Shown here piece after piece: positions 6,295 to 13,046 of a stretch of 13,259 nt of DNA. The notes under the pieces were generated by a model that saw only the letters and a program-made list of their open reading frames with translations, did not search any database and had not been told where the DNA came from. Made by a program: the position numbers and the translations under genes. This DNA comes from Christensenella sp. UBA941 (lineage in GTDB: Bacteria > Bacillota > Clostridia > Christensenellales > UBA941), in NCBI GenBank assembly GCA_002293365.1, contig DBDD01000219.1, forward strand, positions 12,731 to 25,989, in the 5' to 3' direction. How positions within the stretch are numbered: the stretch's first letter is position 1; each line of letters starts with the position of its first letter.

Positions 6295-6540
6295 ATGAAA
6301 CAGGACAGCTTTGAGAATAAAATGGATGAGCTCGAAAAGATCGTTGAAAAGCTCGAAGGAGGGAACCTGTCGCTGGACGAATCGCTCAAATTGTTCGAAC
6401 GGGGCGTAAAGCTTTCCGCCGACGGCATGAAGCTGCTCGATGAAGGCGAAGCGAAGGTACAAAAGCTCTCAGTCCTTGCGCAGGCGGAGCGAAACGAGCC
6501 GTTTGGGGGCCTTAAAGCCGGAGAGGAAGAAGATTTCTAG
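6295..6540 (+). CDS. xseB: Exodeoxyribonuclease VII small subunit
   Basis: The small, non-catalytic subunit of exonuclease VII; several copies wrap the coiled coil of XseA. The 81-residue protein shows the family's two-helix hairpin: FENKMDELEKIVEKLEGGNLSLDESLKLFERGVKL (6-40), including the turn GNLSLDES, followed by a second helix and an acidic tail (AGEEEDF). ATG 6295 has a strong site, GGAGGG at 6284-6289. It comes after xseA and is separated by only 2 nt from the divergent PAP2 gene, so the operon continues. The tail is somewhat longer and more acidic than in minimal family members, which is common. Confidence 0.95.
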   Translation: MKQDSFENKMDELEKIVEKLEGGNLSLDESLKLFERGVKLSADGMKLLDEGEAKVQKLSVLAQAERNEPFGGLKAGEEEDF

Positions 6541-6542
6541 CC

Positions 6543-7007
6543 ATGACAGCAGTACAAAACAGCTTTTGGGACATTTTTAGGAACCCCGTTTTTATTTCAG
6601 GGTTGATTTCGTGGTTCGTCGCGCAGAGCTATAAAGTCGTTTCGACGCTGGTAAGCTCGCGCAAATTCGATGTTACGAAATTTGTAGCGTCGGGAGGTAT
6701 GCCGAGCTCGCATACGTCGTCGACGATCGCGCTCGCTGTGGCGGCCGGTATGCGCGAAGGGTTCAACTCGTCGATTTTCGCGGTCGCGGCGGGGCTGACG
6801 CTTGTAGTGATGTACGACGCTGCGGGCGTTCGGCGCGCGGCGGGCAAGCAGGCCGCCGTAATAAACGAGATTATCCAGCTCATCAAGCTACATAGGCATA
6901 TCGAGCCCAAGCTCAAAGAGCTTCTGGGGCATACGCCGGTAGAGGTTCTGATTGGCGCGATATTAGGAATTATCATAGCCGTGACGGTATCGACGTTGAT
7001 GCCGTGA
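6543..7007 (+). CDS. Divergent PAP2 family membrane protein (YuiD-like, DUF212)
   Basis: A 154-residue integral membrane protein of the divergent PAP2 (acid phosphatase/vanadium haloperoxidase related) family. Diagnostic motifs are present: ASGGMPSSHTSS (49-60), YDAAGVRRAAGKQA (91-104) and ELLGHTPVEVLIGAILGI (126-143). Hydrophobic segments lie at about 14-34, 60-90 and 134-152. Family members are thought to act on membrane-associated or lipid phosphates, but a definite substrate for this branch is not established. In Clostridia the gene commonly follows xseB next to isoprenoid genes, hinting at polyprenyl phosphates; that is inference. ATG 6543 lies 2 nt after the xseB stop; a GGAG/GAGG-like stretch inside the end of xseB serves as ribosome site. 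The stop overlaps the GTG start of tlyA by 4 nt. Confidence 0.9.
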   Translation: MTAVQNSFWDIFRNPVFISGLISWFVAQSYKVVSTLVSSRKFDVTKFVASGGMPSSHTSSTIALAVAAGMREGFNSSIFAVAAGLTLVVMYDAAGVRRAAGKQAAVINEIIQLIKLHRHIEPKLKELLGHTPVEVLIGAILGIIIAVTVSTLMP

Positions 7008-7807
7008 AAAAGCAGCGCCTTGATTTAAAAATAGTCGAGCTGGGCCTTGCCGAAAGCCGCGAAAAGGCCAAGGCGCTGATTTTAGCCGGGCAGGTGCTCG
7101 TCGGCGGCGCGGGAAACGCGAAGCCCTCGGATATGGTGGGGGAGGAGCCGGTTGAACTAAAGGCGCGGCTGCCGTTTGTAAGCCGTGGCGGTTTTAAGCT
7201 ACAAAAGGCGCTCGACAGCTTCGATATATCGGTGGACGGTCTGGTTTGCTTAGACGTAGGGGCGTCGACAGGAGGCTTTACCGACTGCCTTCTACAGCGC
7301 GGCGCGCGGCGCGTATACGCGCTCGACGTGGGCTATGGGCAGCTAGACTATCGGCTGCGCGAGGACGGGCGGGTAACGGTATTTGAACGCCGAAACGCGC
7401 GGCATATGGAGCCGGCTTGGTTCGAGGAAACGCCCGCATTCGCGTGTATGGACGTTTCCTTCATTTCTATCCGGTTGATTTTGCCCGCGTTGTACGCGTG
7501 CATATCGGACGGCGCGAGGCTCGTATCGCTTATAAAGCCGCAATTCGAGGCGGGCCGCGAGAAGGTGGGGAAGAAGGGCGTCGTATCCGACGCGAGGACG
7601 CATATCGAGGTTATCGACAGAGCCGTTATGGCGGCTAAAGAAGCCGGATTTTCCGTGTTAGGTCTCGACTTTTCGCCCATTCGCGGGCCGGAGGGGAATA
7701 TTGAGTATCTTATGGCGGCTGTGAAGAAGACGGCGCATGTGAATGCCGAACCGGCCGGTGAGTTGGATGCAGAGAGCGTTGTACGCGCCGCACATGGGTT
7801 CTTTTAG
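7004..7807 (+). CDS. tlyA: TlyA family rRNA (cytidine-2'-O)-methyltransferase
   Basis: A 267-residue protein with an N-terminal S4 RNA-binding domain (about 1-60: LDLKIVELGLAESREKAKAL) joined to an FtsJ/RrmJ-type methyltransferase domain. The SAM-binding motif is CLDVGASTGGFTDCLLQRGA (82-101). The catalytic K-D-K-E set can be placed at Lys65 (SRGGFKLQKAL), Asp150 (CMDVSFISI), Lys178 (SLIKPQFEAG) and Glu234 (EGNIEYL). TlyA proteins methylate 2'-hydroxyls of cytidines in 16S and/or 23S rRNA; some are also called hemolysin A, a historical name. The start is GTG 7004, overlapping the previous stop as GTGA. It is the last gene of the housekeeping run: nadK, argR and recN, which often follow in Clostridia, are not here. 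It converges with the DUF3788 gene across a 22-nt gap lacking a clear hairpin. Confidence 0.95.
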   Translation: MKKQRLDLKIVELGLAESREKAKALILAGQVLVGGAGNAKPSDMVGEEPVELKARLPFVSRGGFKLQKALDSFDISVDGLVCLDVGASTGGFTDCLLQRGARRVYALDVGYGQLDYRLREDGRVTVFERRNARHMEPAWFEETPAFACMDVSFISIRLILPALYACISDGARLVSLIKPQFEAGREKVGKKGVVSDARTHIEVIDRAVMAAKEAGFSVLGLDFSPIRGPEGNIEYLMAAVKKTAHVNAEPAGELDAESVVRAAHGFF

Positions 7808-7829
7808 CCGGATATTCATTTCGCGTTTG

Positions 7830-8291
7830 CTACTTTTTAGGCTTTACTTTAGCGCCCACCAGCCGAACAAGATCGGGCAGCACATCGTCGTTTTCAACCG
7901 AGTGATTTATCCAGCCTCCGTCAGCGCCGCAAGCATAGCGGTTTGTCCAAATCTTTTGTATTTCGGGCCTGAGATCGCGCAACATAGCCTCAACCTTCGG
8001 CGCACCCGCGTCATTGATAGATATGGTACAGCAGAAGCCGCCCTCCTCAAAAAAAACATAGAGCAGCAACGATTTATTGTGGACGTATCGAAAACCCCAT
8101 CCGTCCGCGTTGCCGAACGGAAACTTCATTTCCCGGCTCAGTTCGTACCGCTCCCGCAGCATTTCCTCAAAACGCGACAGGCGGCGCCACGCCTTGTCGC
8201 CCATGAAGGCTTGGACAAACTCTATCGGCGGCTTATTGAGCTTTTCAGTAAGCCGCTTTTTTTCGGTTTCGTATCGAATTTTATCCGCCAT
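7830..8291 (-). CDS. DUF3788 family protein
   Basis: A 153-residue soluble protein with the layout of DUF3788: an N-terminal helix with WRRLSRFEEMLRERYEL (35-51), the strand-rich centre WGFRYVHNKSLLLYVFFEEGGF (65-86), and the typical ending GGWINHSVENDDVLPDLVRLVGAKVKPKK (125-153). The family is widespread in Firmicutes and has no established function; I recognise it by these aromatic/glycine positions. The start is well supported. On the minus strand GCGAGG (complement of 8299-8304) lies 7 nt before ATG, and an extended -10 TGCTATAAT is further upstream. It points toward tlyA and away from the Phd gene, so it is its own transcription unit. No toxin-like catalytic motif is visible, though its place beside an antitoxin gene invites that question. 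Confidence 0.75.
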   Translation of the reverse strand: MADKIRYETEKKRLTEKLNKPPIEFVQAFMGDKAWRRLSRFEEMLRERYELSREMKFPFGNADGWGFRYVHNKSLLLYVFFEEGGFCCTISINDAGAPKVEAMLRDLRPEIQKIWTNRYACGADGGWINHSVENDDVLPDLVRLVGAKVKPKK

Positions 8292-8320
8292 GACAATACC
8301 TCGCTATTTTGTTTAAATCT

Positions 8321-8329
8321 ATTATAGCA
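8321..8329 (-). promoter_or_regulatory. Extended -10 promoter element for DUF3788 gene
   Basis: Read on the minus strand, TGCTATAAT (8329 to 8321) is a perfect extended -10. It would place transcription start near 8314, about 22 nt before the ATG. No good -35 is seen at 17 nt; an ATGACA lies too far upstream (22 nt). Extended -10 promoters can work without one. Confidence 0.5.
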
Positions 8330-8379
8330 TCAAATATTAGACATCCCCTGTCATATTTTATTATTTAAATCTTTTTTAC

Positions 8380-8408
8380 TTGCGCTTGTTCCCATATCGT
8401 GATACACT
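8380..8408 (+). promoter_or_regulatory. Candidate promoter for Phd/YefM antitoxin gene
   Basis: TTGCGC (8380-8385), 17-nt spacer, TACACT (8403-8408) with an upstream TG forming an extended -10. An ACAC-TG-GTGT dyad (8404-8413) overlaps the -10 and the probable start site. TGTACA lies at 8441-8446 across the start codon. Both are plausible autoregulatory operator parts, since YefM-type antitoxins are known to bind a TGTACA core. Confidence 0.45.
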
Positions 8409-8439
8409 GGTGTTCAGAAAGCTAAAGGAGCGCGATGAA

Positions 8440-8709
8440 ATGTACAACACGTATGCGCGGCCCGTCCGTGATTTGCGCAATAACTACGCCGCGATAGCCG
8501 CTTTGGCAAACGAGGGCAATCAAGTTATCATTACCAACAATGGGCGCGAAGAAGTTACGGTGATTGGCATGGAAGAGTATAGGGCTTATGAGGCGTTTTT
8601 GCATCAGGAGTATATAAGGCGGGAGCTGGCTAAGGCAAAGGAGAAGGCAAAGGATCCGAACACGAAGTGGCTGAGCGAGGAAGAGTTTTGGGCGGGATTA
8701 GAGGGCTAA
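8440..8709 (+). CDS. Phd/YefM family type II antitoxin (no toxin partner seen)
   Basis: An 89-residue antitoxin-like protein. The N-terminal Phd/YefM DNA-binding fold is clear: PVRDLRNNYAAIAALANEGNQVIITNNGREEVTVIGMEEYRAYE (8-51). A charged helical C-terminus (REL.KAKEKAKDPNTKWLSEEEFW, about 61-85) is the part that usually neutralises a toxin. ATG 8440 was chosen because AAGGAG (8425-8430) is 9 nt upstream. The frame stays open back to a TTG at 8380, but that codon forms the promoter's -35. A RelE-, Doc- or ParE-like toxin would be expected immediately downstream. Instead there is a five-codon start (GTG at 8713, with AGAGGG before it) ending in TAG, followed by the SDR gene. The protein may be a solitary transcription regulator or a relic of a lost toxin-antitoxin pair. 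Confidence 0.85.
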   Translation: MYNTYARPVRDLRNNYAAIAALANEGNQVIITNNGREEVTVIGMEEYRAYEAFLHQEYIRRELAKAKEKAKDPNTKWLSEEEFWAGLEG

Positions 8710-8794
8710 ACCGTGAAAAAATACAAATAGGTCGCATTAGATGTTTGCTTTCGAGCGAAGAAAGCGAACGCAGAGCATTTACAAGAGGTGTAAT

Positions 8795-9994
8795 ATGATG
8801 GTGATCGAGCGCACTGGTTTTTCAAAAGATACATTATCGGGTAAAGCTATACTTATTACAGGCGCGGGAGGGGGTATCGGCTTCGAAGCAGCCCGCGCGC
8901 TGGCTTATCTGGGCGCGTATGTAATAATTGCCGAAATTGACGAGGATAAAGGCAGATGGGCGCAGGATGCAATTAATGAGGAGCTGCGTTCAAATAGGGT
9001 AACGTTTTACCCCATAGACATTACGGATGATGAACAAGTACAGAGACTGTACGATTATATTATCGAGAAGTATTCCGCGCTAGACGTACTGATAAACAAC
9101 GCTACCGTCGCGCCGATAGGCGGGGTCGATGCTGTATCTATATCCGATTGGGATAAAAGCTATACGGTCAACCTAAGAGCGCCCATTTTATTGACGCAAA
9201 AATTCTTATCCGGAATGAAAGAAAGAAACGAAGGGACAATCGTATTCGTGCCATCGTCGGGCGCGGCTCCATATATGGGGGCTTATGAGGTTTTCAAGAG
9301 CGCGCAAGTTGAGTTATGCAACACGCTTGCGGGGGAACTTGAAGGAACCAAAATCATCACCTACTCGATTGGGCCGGGATTAGTGAAAACGGAAACGGCA
9401 CAAATGGCAATCGAAACAGTATCCTCCCTCATGGGTATGACGATTGCTGAATTTTATGAAATGAACGAAAAGCATATCATCAGCGCGGAAGAAGCTGGCG
9501 TCGGTTTTGCTGTTTCTGTTGTCAACGCCGATAAATACTCCGGACAGGAAATAGGTTCAATACAGGCTCTCATGGACGCCGGGATATATGATGGACAAGT
9601 TAGTCCCGCCGCACACGATATCGGTTCGAGTGACGTTTCATATCTCGCGCCACATATTCAGAGTATTGTCGATGTTTTTAACGAACAGTATGACGGCTGG
9701 CATAATAGGAATCTGTTTGAGCGGCAATGGGTGCTGCGTGATTTTAAAAAAACAGTTGGCATGGCGGCTGACAATTTTTCGAAATTGATATCAAATATAT
9801 CGGAAATGGCGCAAAAGGGGAATGTTGACGGGCTTGCGGAACAAAAGCCGTGGCTTAAGAAACTCAAAGTATATTACGCGCATCAACACAAGCTGTTACA
9901 AGGGTATGAAAAGAACCCGGAGGAATTGAAAAGAAATTCGCAAGTGATATTAAGTTGGATGGACGAATTACAGAAAGTCATTGACGGTATATAA
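8795..9994 (+). CDS. SDR family NAD(P)-dependent oxidoreductase with C-terminal helical extension
   Basis: Residues 12-270 form a short-chain dehydrogenase/reductase. Seen: the cofactor motif ITGAGGGIG (21-29); the acidic residue after beta-2 (IAEIDEDKG), suggesting NAD over NADP; an NNA motif (101-103) in place of NNAG; PSSGAAPYMGAYEVFK with Ser154/155, Tyr164 and Lys168; and GPGLVKTE (193-200). The Ser-to-Tyr spacing is about four residues shorter than in classical SDRs. After residue 270 the protein continues for about 130 residues that are mostly helical and charged (HIQSIVDVFNEQYDGWHNRNLFERQWVLRDFKKTVG...). Ordinary SDRs of about 250 residues lack this part and I do not recognise it. The start is ATG 8795 or 8798, after AGAGGTG (8784-8790); an in-frame ATG at 8741 adds a basic stretch outside the fold. 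The substrate cannot be told from sequence. Confidence 0.85.
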   Translation: MMVIERTGFSKDTLSGKAILITGAGGGIGFEAARALAYLGAYVIIAEIDEDKGRWAQDAINEELRSNRVTFYPIDITDDEQVQRLYDYIIEKYSALDVLINNATVAPIGGVDAVSISDWDKSYTVNLRAPILLTQKFLSGMKERNEGTIVFVPSSGAAPYMGAYEVFKSAQVELCNTLAGELEGTKIITYSIGPGLVKTETAQMAIETVSSLMGMTIAEFYEMNEKHIISAEEAGVGFAVSVVNADKYSGQEIGSIQALMDAGIYDGQVSPAAHDIGSSDVSYLAPHIQSIVDVFNEQYDGWHNRNLFERQWVLRDFKKTVGMAADNFSKLISNISEMAQKGNVDGLAEQKPWLKKLKVYYAHQHKLLQGYEKNPEELKRNSQVILSWMDELQKVIDGI

Positions 9995-10058
9995 GCGATT
10001 AACGAATTCGCCGCATATGGTGAATTTGTGATTGATGAAATTCATATTGGCGGTTGTT

Positions 10059-10478
10059 ATGTTCAATGTAAAACACGTTATAGAATCCGACAAAGCGTTT
10101 TGGTATTCGCTGGACGAACACTTGAGCGAACGCGAATTCGAATTGAAAGTACGAGACAAAAGAGGCTATATCATCTTCGACGGCGACAGCCCAATCGGCT
10201 TGATGCGTTACAATCTGATGTACGATATAATACCCTTTCTTACGCTCATAATTATTGAGGACGCGTACCAGCAAAAGGGCTTCGGCAAACAGGCGATATC
10301 GGCATGGGAAAACGAGATGCGCGCGCTGGGCTATAAAATTGTCATGACGTCGACGCAGGTCAACGAGCAGGCGCAGCATTTTTACCGCAAGCTTGGATAC
10401 ATAGAAAGAGGAAGTTTGTTTTTAGACGGTACGCCGTATGAGCAGCCGCAGGAGATGTTTATGATAAAGGTTTTATGA
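10059..10478 (+). CDS. GNAT family N-acetyltransferase
   Basis: A 139-residue acetyl-CoA-dependent acetyltransferase. It shows the GNAT order: an N-terminal strand-helix (VKHVIESDKAFWYSLDEHLSEREF), the central strand LTLIIIEDAY (61-70), the acetyl-CoA pyrophosphate loop QQKGFGKQAI (71-80), and NEQAQHFYRKLGYIERG (102-118) near the C-terminus. The acceptor substrate is not predictable; small-molecule or protein N-termini are both possible. ATG 10059 was chosen because the family usually begins with this VKHV strand and a GGCGG-like site lies just upstream (10049-10053). An upstream in-frame ATG at 10035 would add eight residues without a ribosome site. Its TGA stop overlaps the next ATG (ATGA, 10475-10478), coupling it to the HD-domain gene. 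Confidence 0.88.
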   Translation: MFNVKHVIESDKAFWYSLDEHLSEREFELKVRDKRGYIIFDGDSPIGLMRYNLMYDIIPFLTLIIIEDAYQQKGFGKQAISAWENEMRALGYKIVMTSTQVNEQAQHFYRKLGYIERGSLFLDGTPYEQPQEMFMIKVL

Positions 10479-11077
10479 GGTACAAAATGACCGACAAACT
10501 CAAAGGCCAGCTAAAATTCCTGGCCGAAGCGGACAAGATGAAAAACGTATCGCGGCAGACGCTGCTAATGGATAAATCCCGCGAAGAGACGGACGCCGAG
10601 CATTCCTGGCACTTCGCGCTAATGGCTATGACGCTCTACGAGTACGCCGGGTTCGAAGTCGACCTCGACCGCGTAATAAGGATGGCTATTGTTCACGACC
10701 TCGTCGAGATTTACGCGGGCGATACGTTTGCCTACGACGCGAAGGGCTACGAGGACAAAGAACAGCGCGAGAGGGAAGCGGCGGACAAGCTATTCGCCAT
10801 GCTGCCCGGCGCTCTCGCTAAAGAATACCGCGCGCTGTGGGAAGAATTCGACCGCATGGATACGCCCGACTCGCGCTATGCCGCCGCAATCGACCGCTTG
10901 CAGCCGTTCCTCAGCAATTACGCTACAGACGGGCATACGTGGGTAAAACATGGCGTATACGCCGACAAGGTGTATGCGCGAATGGCGCCAATAGAAACCG
11001 CCTTGCCGGAATTATGGCCGTTTGTGGAGCGTGTTATAAAAGAGAATATAGAAAAGGGCCGCATAAAAAGGCCCTAA
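10475..11077 (+). CDS. HD domain phosphohydrolase, YfbR/HDDC2-like (possible 5'-deoxynucleotidase)
   Basis: A 200-residue HD-superfamily protein with the metal ligands in order: His43 in AEHSWHFALMA (41-51), His74-Asp75 in IVHDLVEIYAGDT (72-84) with Glu78 and Asp83, and Asp140 in AAAIDRLQPFL (137-147). This layout matches the YfbR/HDDC2 group, whose studied members hydrolyse deoxynucleoside 5'-monophosphates. That activity is a family-based inference. The start ATG 10475 overlaps the GNAT stop. A second ATG at 10487 has its own GAGGT (10477-10481) and would shorten the protein by four residues; either is possible. The stop codon abuts the convergent kinase gene (overlap 11074-11077). The last codons also encode a hairpin that could terminate transcription from the opposite strand. 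Confidence 0.86.
   Translation: MRYKMTDKLKGQLKFLAEADKMKNVSRQTLLMDKSREETDAEHSWHFALMAMTLYEYAGFEVDLDRVIRMAIVHDLVEIYAGDTFAYDAKGYEDKEQREREAADKLFAMLPGALAKEYRALWEEFDRMDTPDSRYAAAIDRLQPFLSNYATDGHTWVKHGVYADKVYARMAPIETALPELWPFVERVIKENIEKGRIKRP
11051..11075 (-). terminator. Candidate intrinsic terminator of the leftward carbohydrate operon
   Basis: Read on the minus strand: AGGGCC (11075-11070), a 9-nt T-rich loop, GGCCCT (11060-11055), then TTTC and more A/T. The stem is six pairs, mostly G-C, with a short U tract. It lies right after the kinase stop and inside the 3' end of the HD gene on the other strand. On the plus strand no U tract follows. Confidence 0.4.
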
Positions 11078-12117
11078 TCAGCCAGCAGTTCATCCCATAT
11101 CTTTTCCATATCGGCGATTAGCTTGAACTGCGTGCGCGCGCGGTCGAGGTTTTGCCCCTCGCGGCTTACGCGGAAATATGTATCGCCGGAGAGGTAATCT
11201 GAGAGAAAGCGGATACCGCATTCCAGCGTCATCATCTTTGCTCCGTCGCGCAAAAGCTCGCGTTCGAGCGGCGTCAGCGCGTCGCCGCAAGCGTATAGAT
11301 AGCCGTCCATGTAGGCGTGATAAAGTTCGAGCGAAAACGACACCTTGGACAAGTCGCGCTCATCCTCGACGGCGGTAGTTGCGCCAAACCGTATGGAATC
11401 GCCGAAATCGTGGACGGCAAGCCCCGGCATAACCGTATCGAGGTCGATAACGCACATAGCTTTACGCGTCGTTCTATCGAACAGGACGTTGTTCAGCTTG
11501 GTATCGTTATGCGTCACGCGCGTGGGGATTTCTCCGGAGGAATGCAGCTTTTTCAGCAAGGAGCCGTATTCCTCGCGTTCGAGCGCGAAGTCTATTTCCG
11601 CGCTGACGTTGCGCGCGCGTCCAAACGCGTCCGCGTCGATTGCTTGATGTAATACCGTATAGCGGTTGGGAGTATCGTGAAAGCGGGGAATGGTTTCATG
11701 CAGGCTCGTCGCGTTAAAATCCGCGAGACGCCGCTGAAAACGTCCGAACGCAAGCGCGCTTTCGCGAAAATCGTCCGGTATTTCTACCCAATCCATACAG
11801 ATGCTATCCGAGATGAATTCGTACATCCGCCAATATTCGCCTTCGTCGTCCACATGCCACATATAGTTGTCCTTATCGGGTATAAGCGTCATGTATTCCC
11901 TGTGCGAAGCCGCGCTTTGTTTGATATGCGCCAAGACCGCGCTGATATTTTGCATGAGCCGCTCCGGGTCGCGAAATACCCTTTGATTTATCCTTTGCAA
12001 AATATACAGCCGCGCGGCAGCGTCCAGCACCAGATATGTTTCGTTTATGTGCCCGTTGCCATAGCGTTCGCAGTAGACGGGCGTCGCGGTTTGAAAACGG
12101 TATGCCTGTTCAACCAT
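11074..12117 (-). CDS. Phosphotransferase of APH/choline kinase fold, NahK-like sugar 1-kinase
   Basis: A 347-residue kinase of the aminoglycoside phosphotransferase fold. The N-lobe has YGNGHINETYLV (19-30), a nucleotide-loop segment, and LYILQRIN with the expected ATP-binding basic residue. The catalytic loop is THNDTKLNNVLFD (202-214) with Asp205 as likely base, and the metal-binding IDLDTVMPGLAVHDFGD (224-240) follows. These features and the length resemble N-acetylhexosamine 1-kinase (NahK), which makes GlcNAc/GalNAc-1-phosphate from the free sugar and ATP. The exact sugar here is inferred. The start was set at ATG 12117 with GGGGTGG 5 nt upstream, overlapping the nucleotidyltransferase stop by 8 nt. 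GTG 12126 is an alternative adding three residues. Its product is the natural substrate type for the upstream nucleotidyltransferase, and an ABC sugar permease comes first in the operon. Confidence 0.8.
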   Translation of the reverse strand: MVEQAYRFQTATPVYCERYGNGHINETYLVLDAAARLYILQRINQRVFRDPERLMQNISAVLAHIKQSAASHREYMTLIPDKDNYMWHVDDEGEYWRMYEFISDSICMDWVEIPDDFRESALAFGRFQRRLADFNATSLHETIPRFHDTPNRYTVLHQAIDADAFGRARNVSAEIDFALEREEYGSLLKKLHSSGEIPTRVTHNDTKLNNVLFDRTTRKAMCVIDLDTVMPGLAVHDFGDSIRFGATTAVEDERDLSKVSFSLELYHAYMDGYLYACGDALTPLERELLRDGAKMMTLECGIRFLSDYLSGDTYFRVSREGQNLDRARTQFKLIADMEKIWDELLAD

Positions 12118-13033
12118 CTTGGCCACCCCACAATCCTTCGGGATATACTCCGTCCGCGATTAGTTTAGCGATTGCGGACTTTACGGCGGGCAAGTCGTCT
12201 GAGTACGTAACGCCCAGCCATTTTTCTTTTGACAGCTCGACCTTGACTTTATACTCGCGCTCTTGCAGCAGCGCGTCCACGACGTAAGGCAGGTAAAACT
12301 CGCATTTAAGCGGATTGGACGGCAGATATTTTGCCAGGAAGGACGAGAAAAGCGCTTCGCTTTCATCGATAAAGCTACGGTCGAAGCCCCATAGATTCAT
12401 GGATGCGATTGTGCCGTTTGGCAGGAAAACCTCATTGCCGTTTTCATCCAGGAACATCGCGCCGTGCGGGCGCCGTTCGATATGTACGCGCTCTTGTATG
12501 GCCGTGAGGTTTCCGGCTTCGTCAACATCACATATGCCGCGTGAAACAAAGCCGTGTTCCGTCAATGTGTTTTCGAGCAGGAATCCGACCATTACGCCGT
12601 GCGAGGCGTCTACGCCGGATAGCAAAGCGTTGTACATTTGCTTGTATGAGGACGCGCCGTAAAAATCGTCAGCGTTTACGACGGCAAACGGCCCGGATAT
12701 TACGGACTTCGCAGACCAGACGGCATGCGCCGTACCCCAGGGCTTTATTCTTCCTTCAGGCAAGGGAAAACCTCCTGGCAGCGCGTCCAAATGTTGATAC
12801 GCGTAGCGCACGTCGATAATGCGGGAAAGGCGGTCGCCTAAGCATTCGCGAAAATCCTTTTCCTGATGTGGATTGATAACGCATACGGCGGTTTCAAATC
12901 CGGCGCGCCGGGCGTCGTATATGGAATAATCGATTATCACATGCCCGGCGTCGTCTACGGGCGCTATTTGTTTTAGACCGCCGAAACGGCTGCCAATGCC
13001 GGCGGCGAGAATAACCAATACGGGTTTTGTCAT
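12110..13033 (-). CDS. Sugar-phosphate nucleotidyltransferase (NTP_transferase family)
   Basis: A 307-residue nucleotidyltransferase. The N-terminal signature LVILAAGIGSRFGGLKQIAPV (6-26) contains the nucleotide-binding loop and activating Lys21. GTAHAVW (100-106) contacts the base or sugar region, and NADDFYG (120-126) carries the metal-binding Asp. The family joins a sugar 1-phosphate and an NTP into an NDP-sugar plus pyrophosphate, in the cytosol. The particular NTP and sugar cannot be read from sequence. The ATG start is preceded by AAGGAA on the minus strand (complement of about 13041-13046), 13 nt after the permease stop. The stop overlaps the kinase start. Together the pair would convert an imported or liberated sugar to its activated form. 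It does not look like classical GlmU or GalU: it lacks a left-handed helix domain and its core loop differs. Confidence 0.85.
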   Translation of the reverse strand: MTKPVLVILAAGIGSRFGGLKQIAPVDDAGHVIIDYSIYDARRAGFETAVCVINPHQEKDFRECLGDRLSRIIDVRYAYQHLDALPGGFPLPEGRIKPWGTAHAVWSAKSVISGPFAVVNADDFYGASSYKQMYNALLSGVDASHGVMVGFLLENTLTEHGFVSRGICDVDEAGNLTAIQERVHIERRPHGAMFLDENGNEVFLPNGTIASMNLWGFDRSFIDESEALFSSFLAKYLPSNPLKCEFYLPYVVDALLQEREYKVKVELSKEKWLGVTYSDDLPAVKSAIAKLIADGVYPEGLWGGQDG

Positions 13034-13046
13034 TCTTGTTTCCTTC

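Noticed and set aside
7743..8327. Long plus-strand open frame opposite the DUF3788 gene and the end of tlyA
   Set aside because: It has no ribosome site at a credible start, no recognisable domain, and covers two genes that have good family signatures and starts.
8741..8794. Longer SDR protein starting at ATG 8741
   Set aside because: No ribosome site there; the 18 added residues are basic and lie before the Rossmann fold, whereas ATG 8795/8798 has AGAGGTG upstream.
9981..10009. TTGACG in the end of the SDR gene as -35 of a GNAT promoter
   Set aside because: No acceptable -10 at 16-18 nt; the nearby TATATA is only two bases away.
10005..10026. AATTCGCC / GGTGAATT hairpin between the SDR and GNAT genes, considered as terminator
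   Set aside because: AT-rich 8-bp stem with one G-T type pair and no T tract after it; too weak to call.
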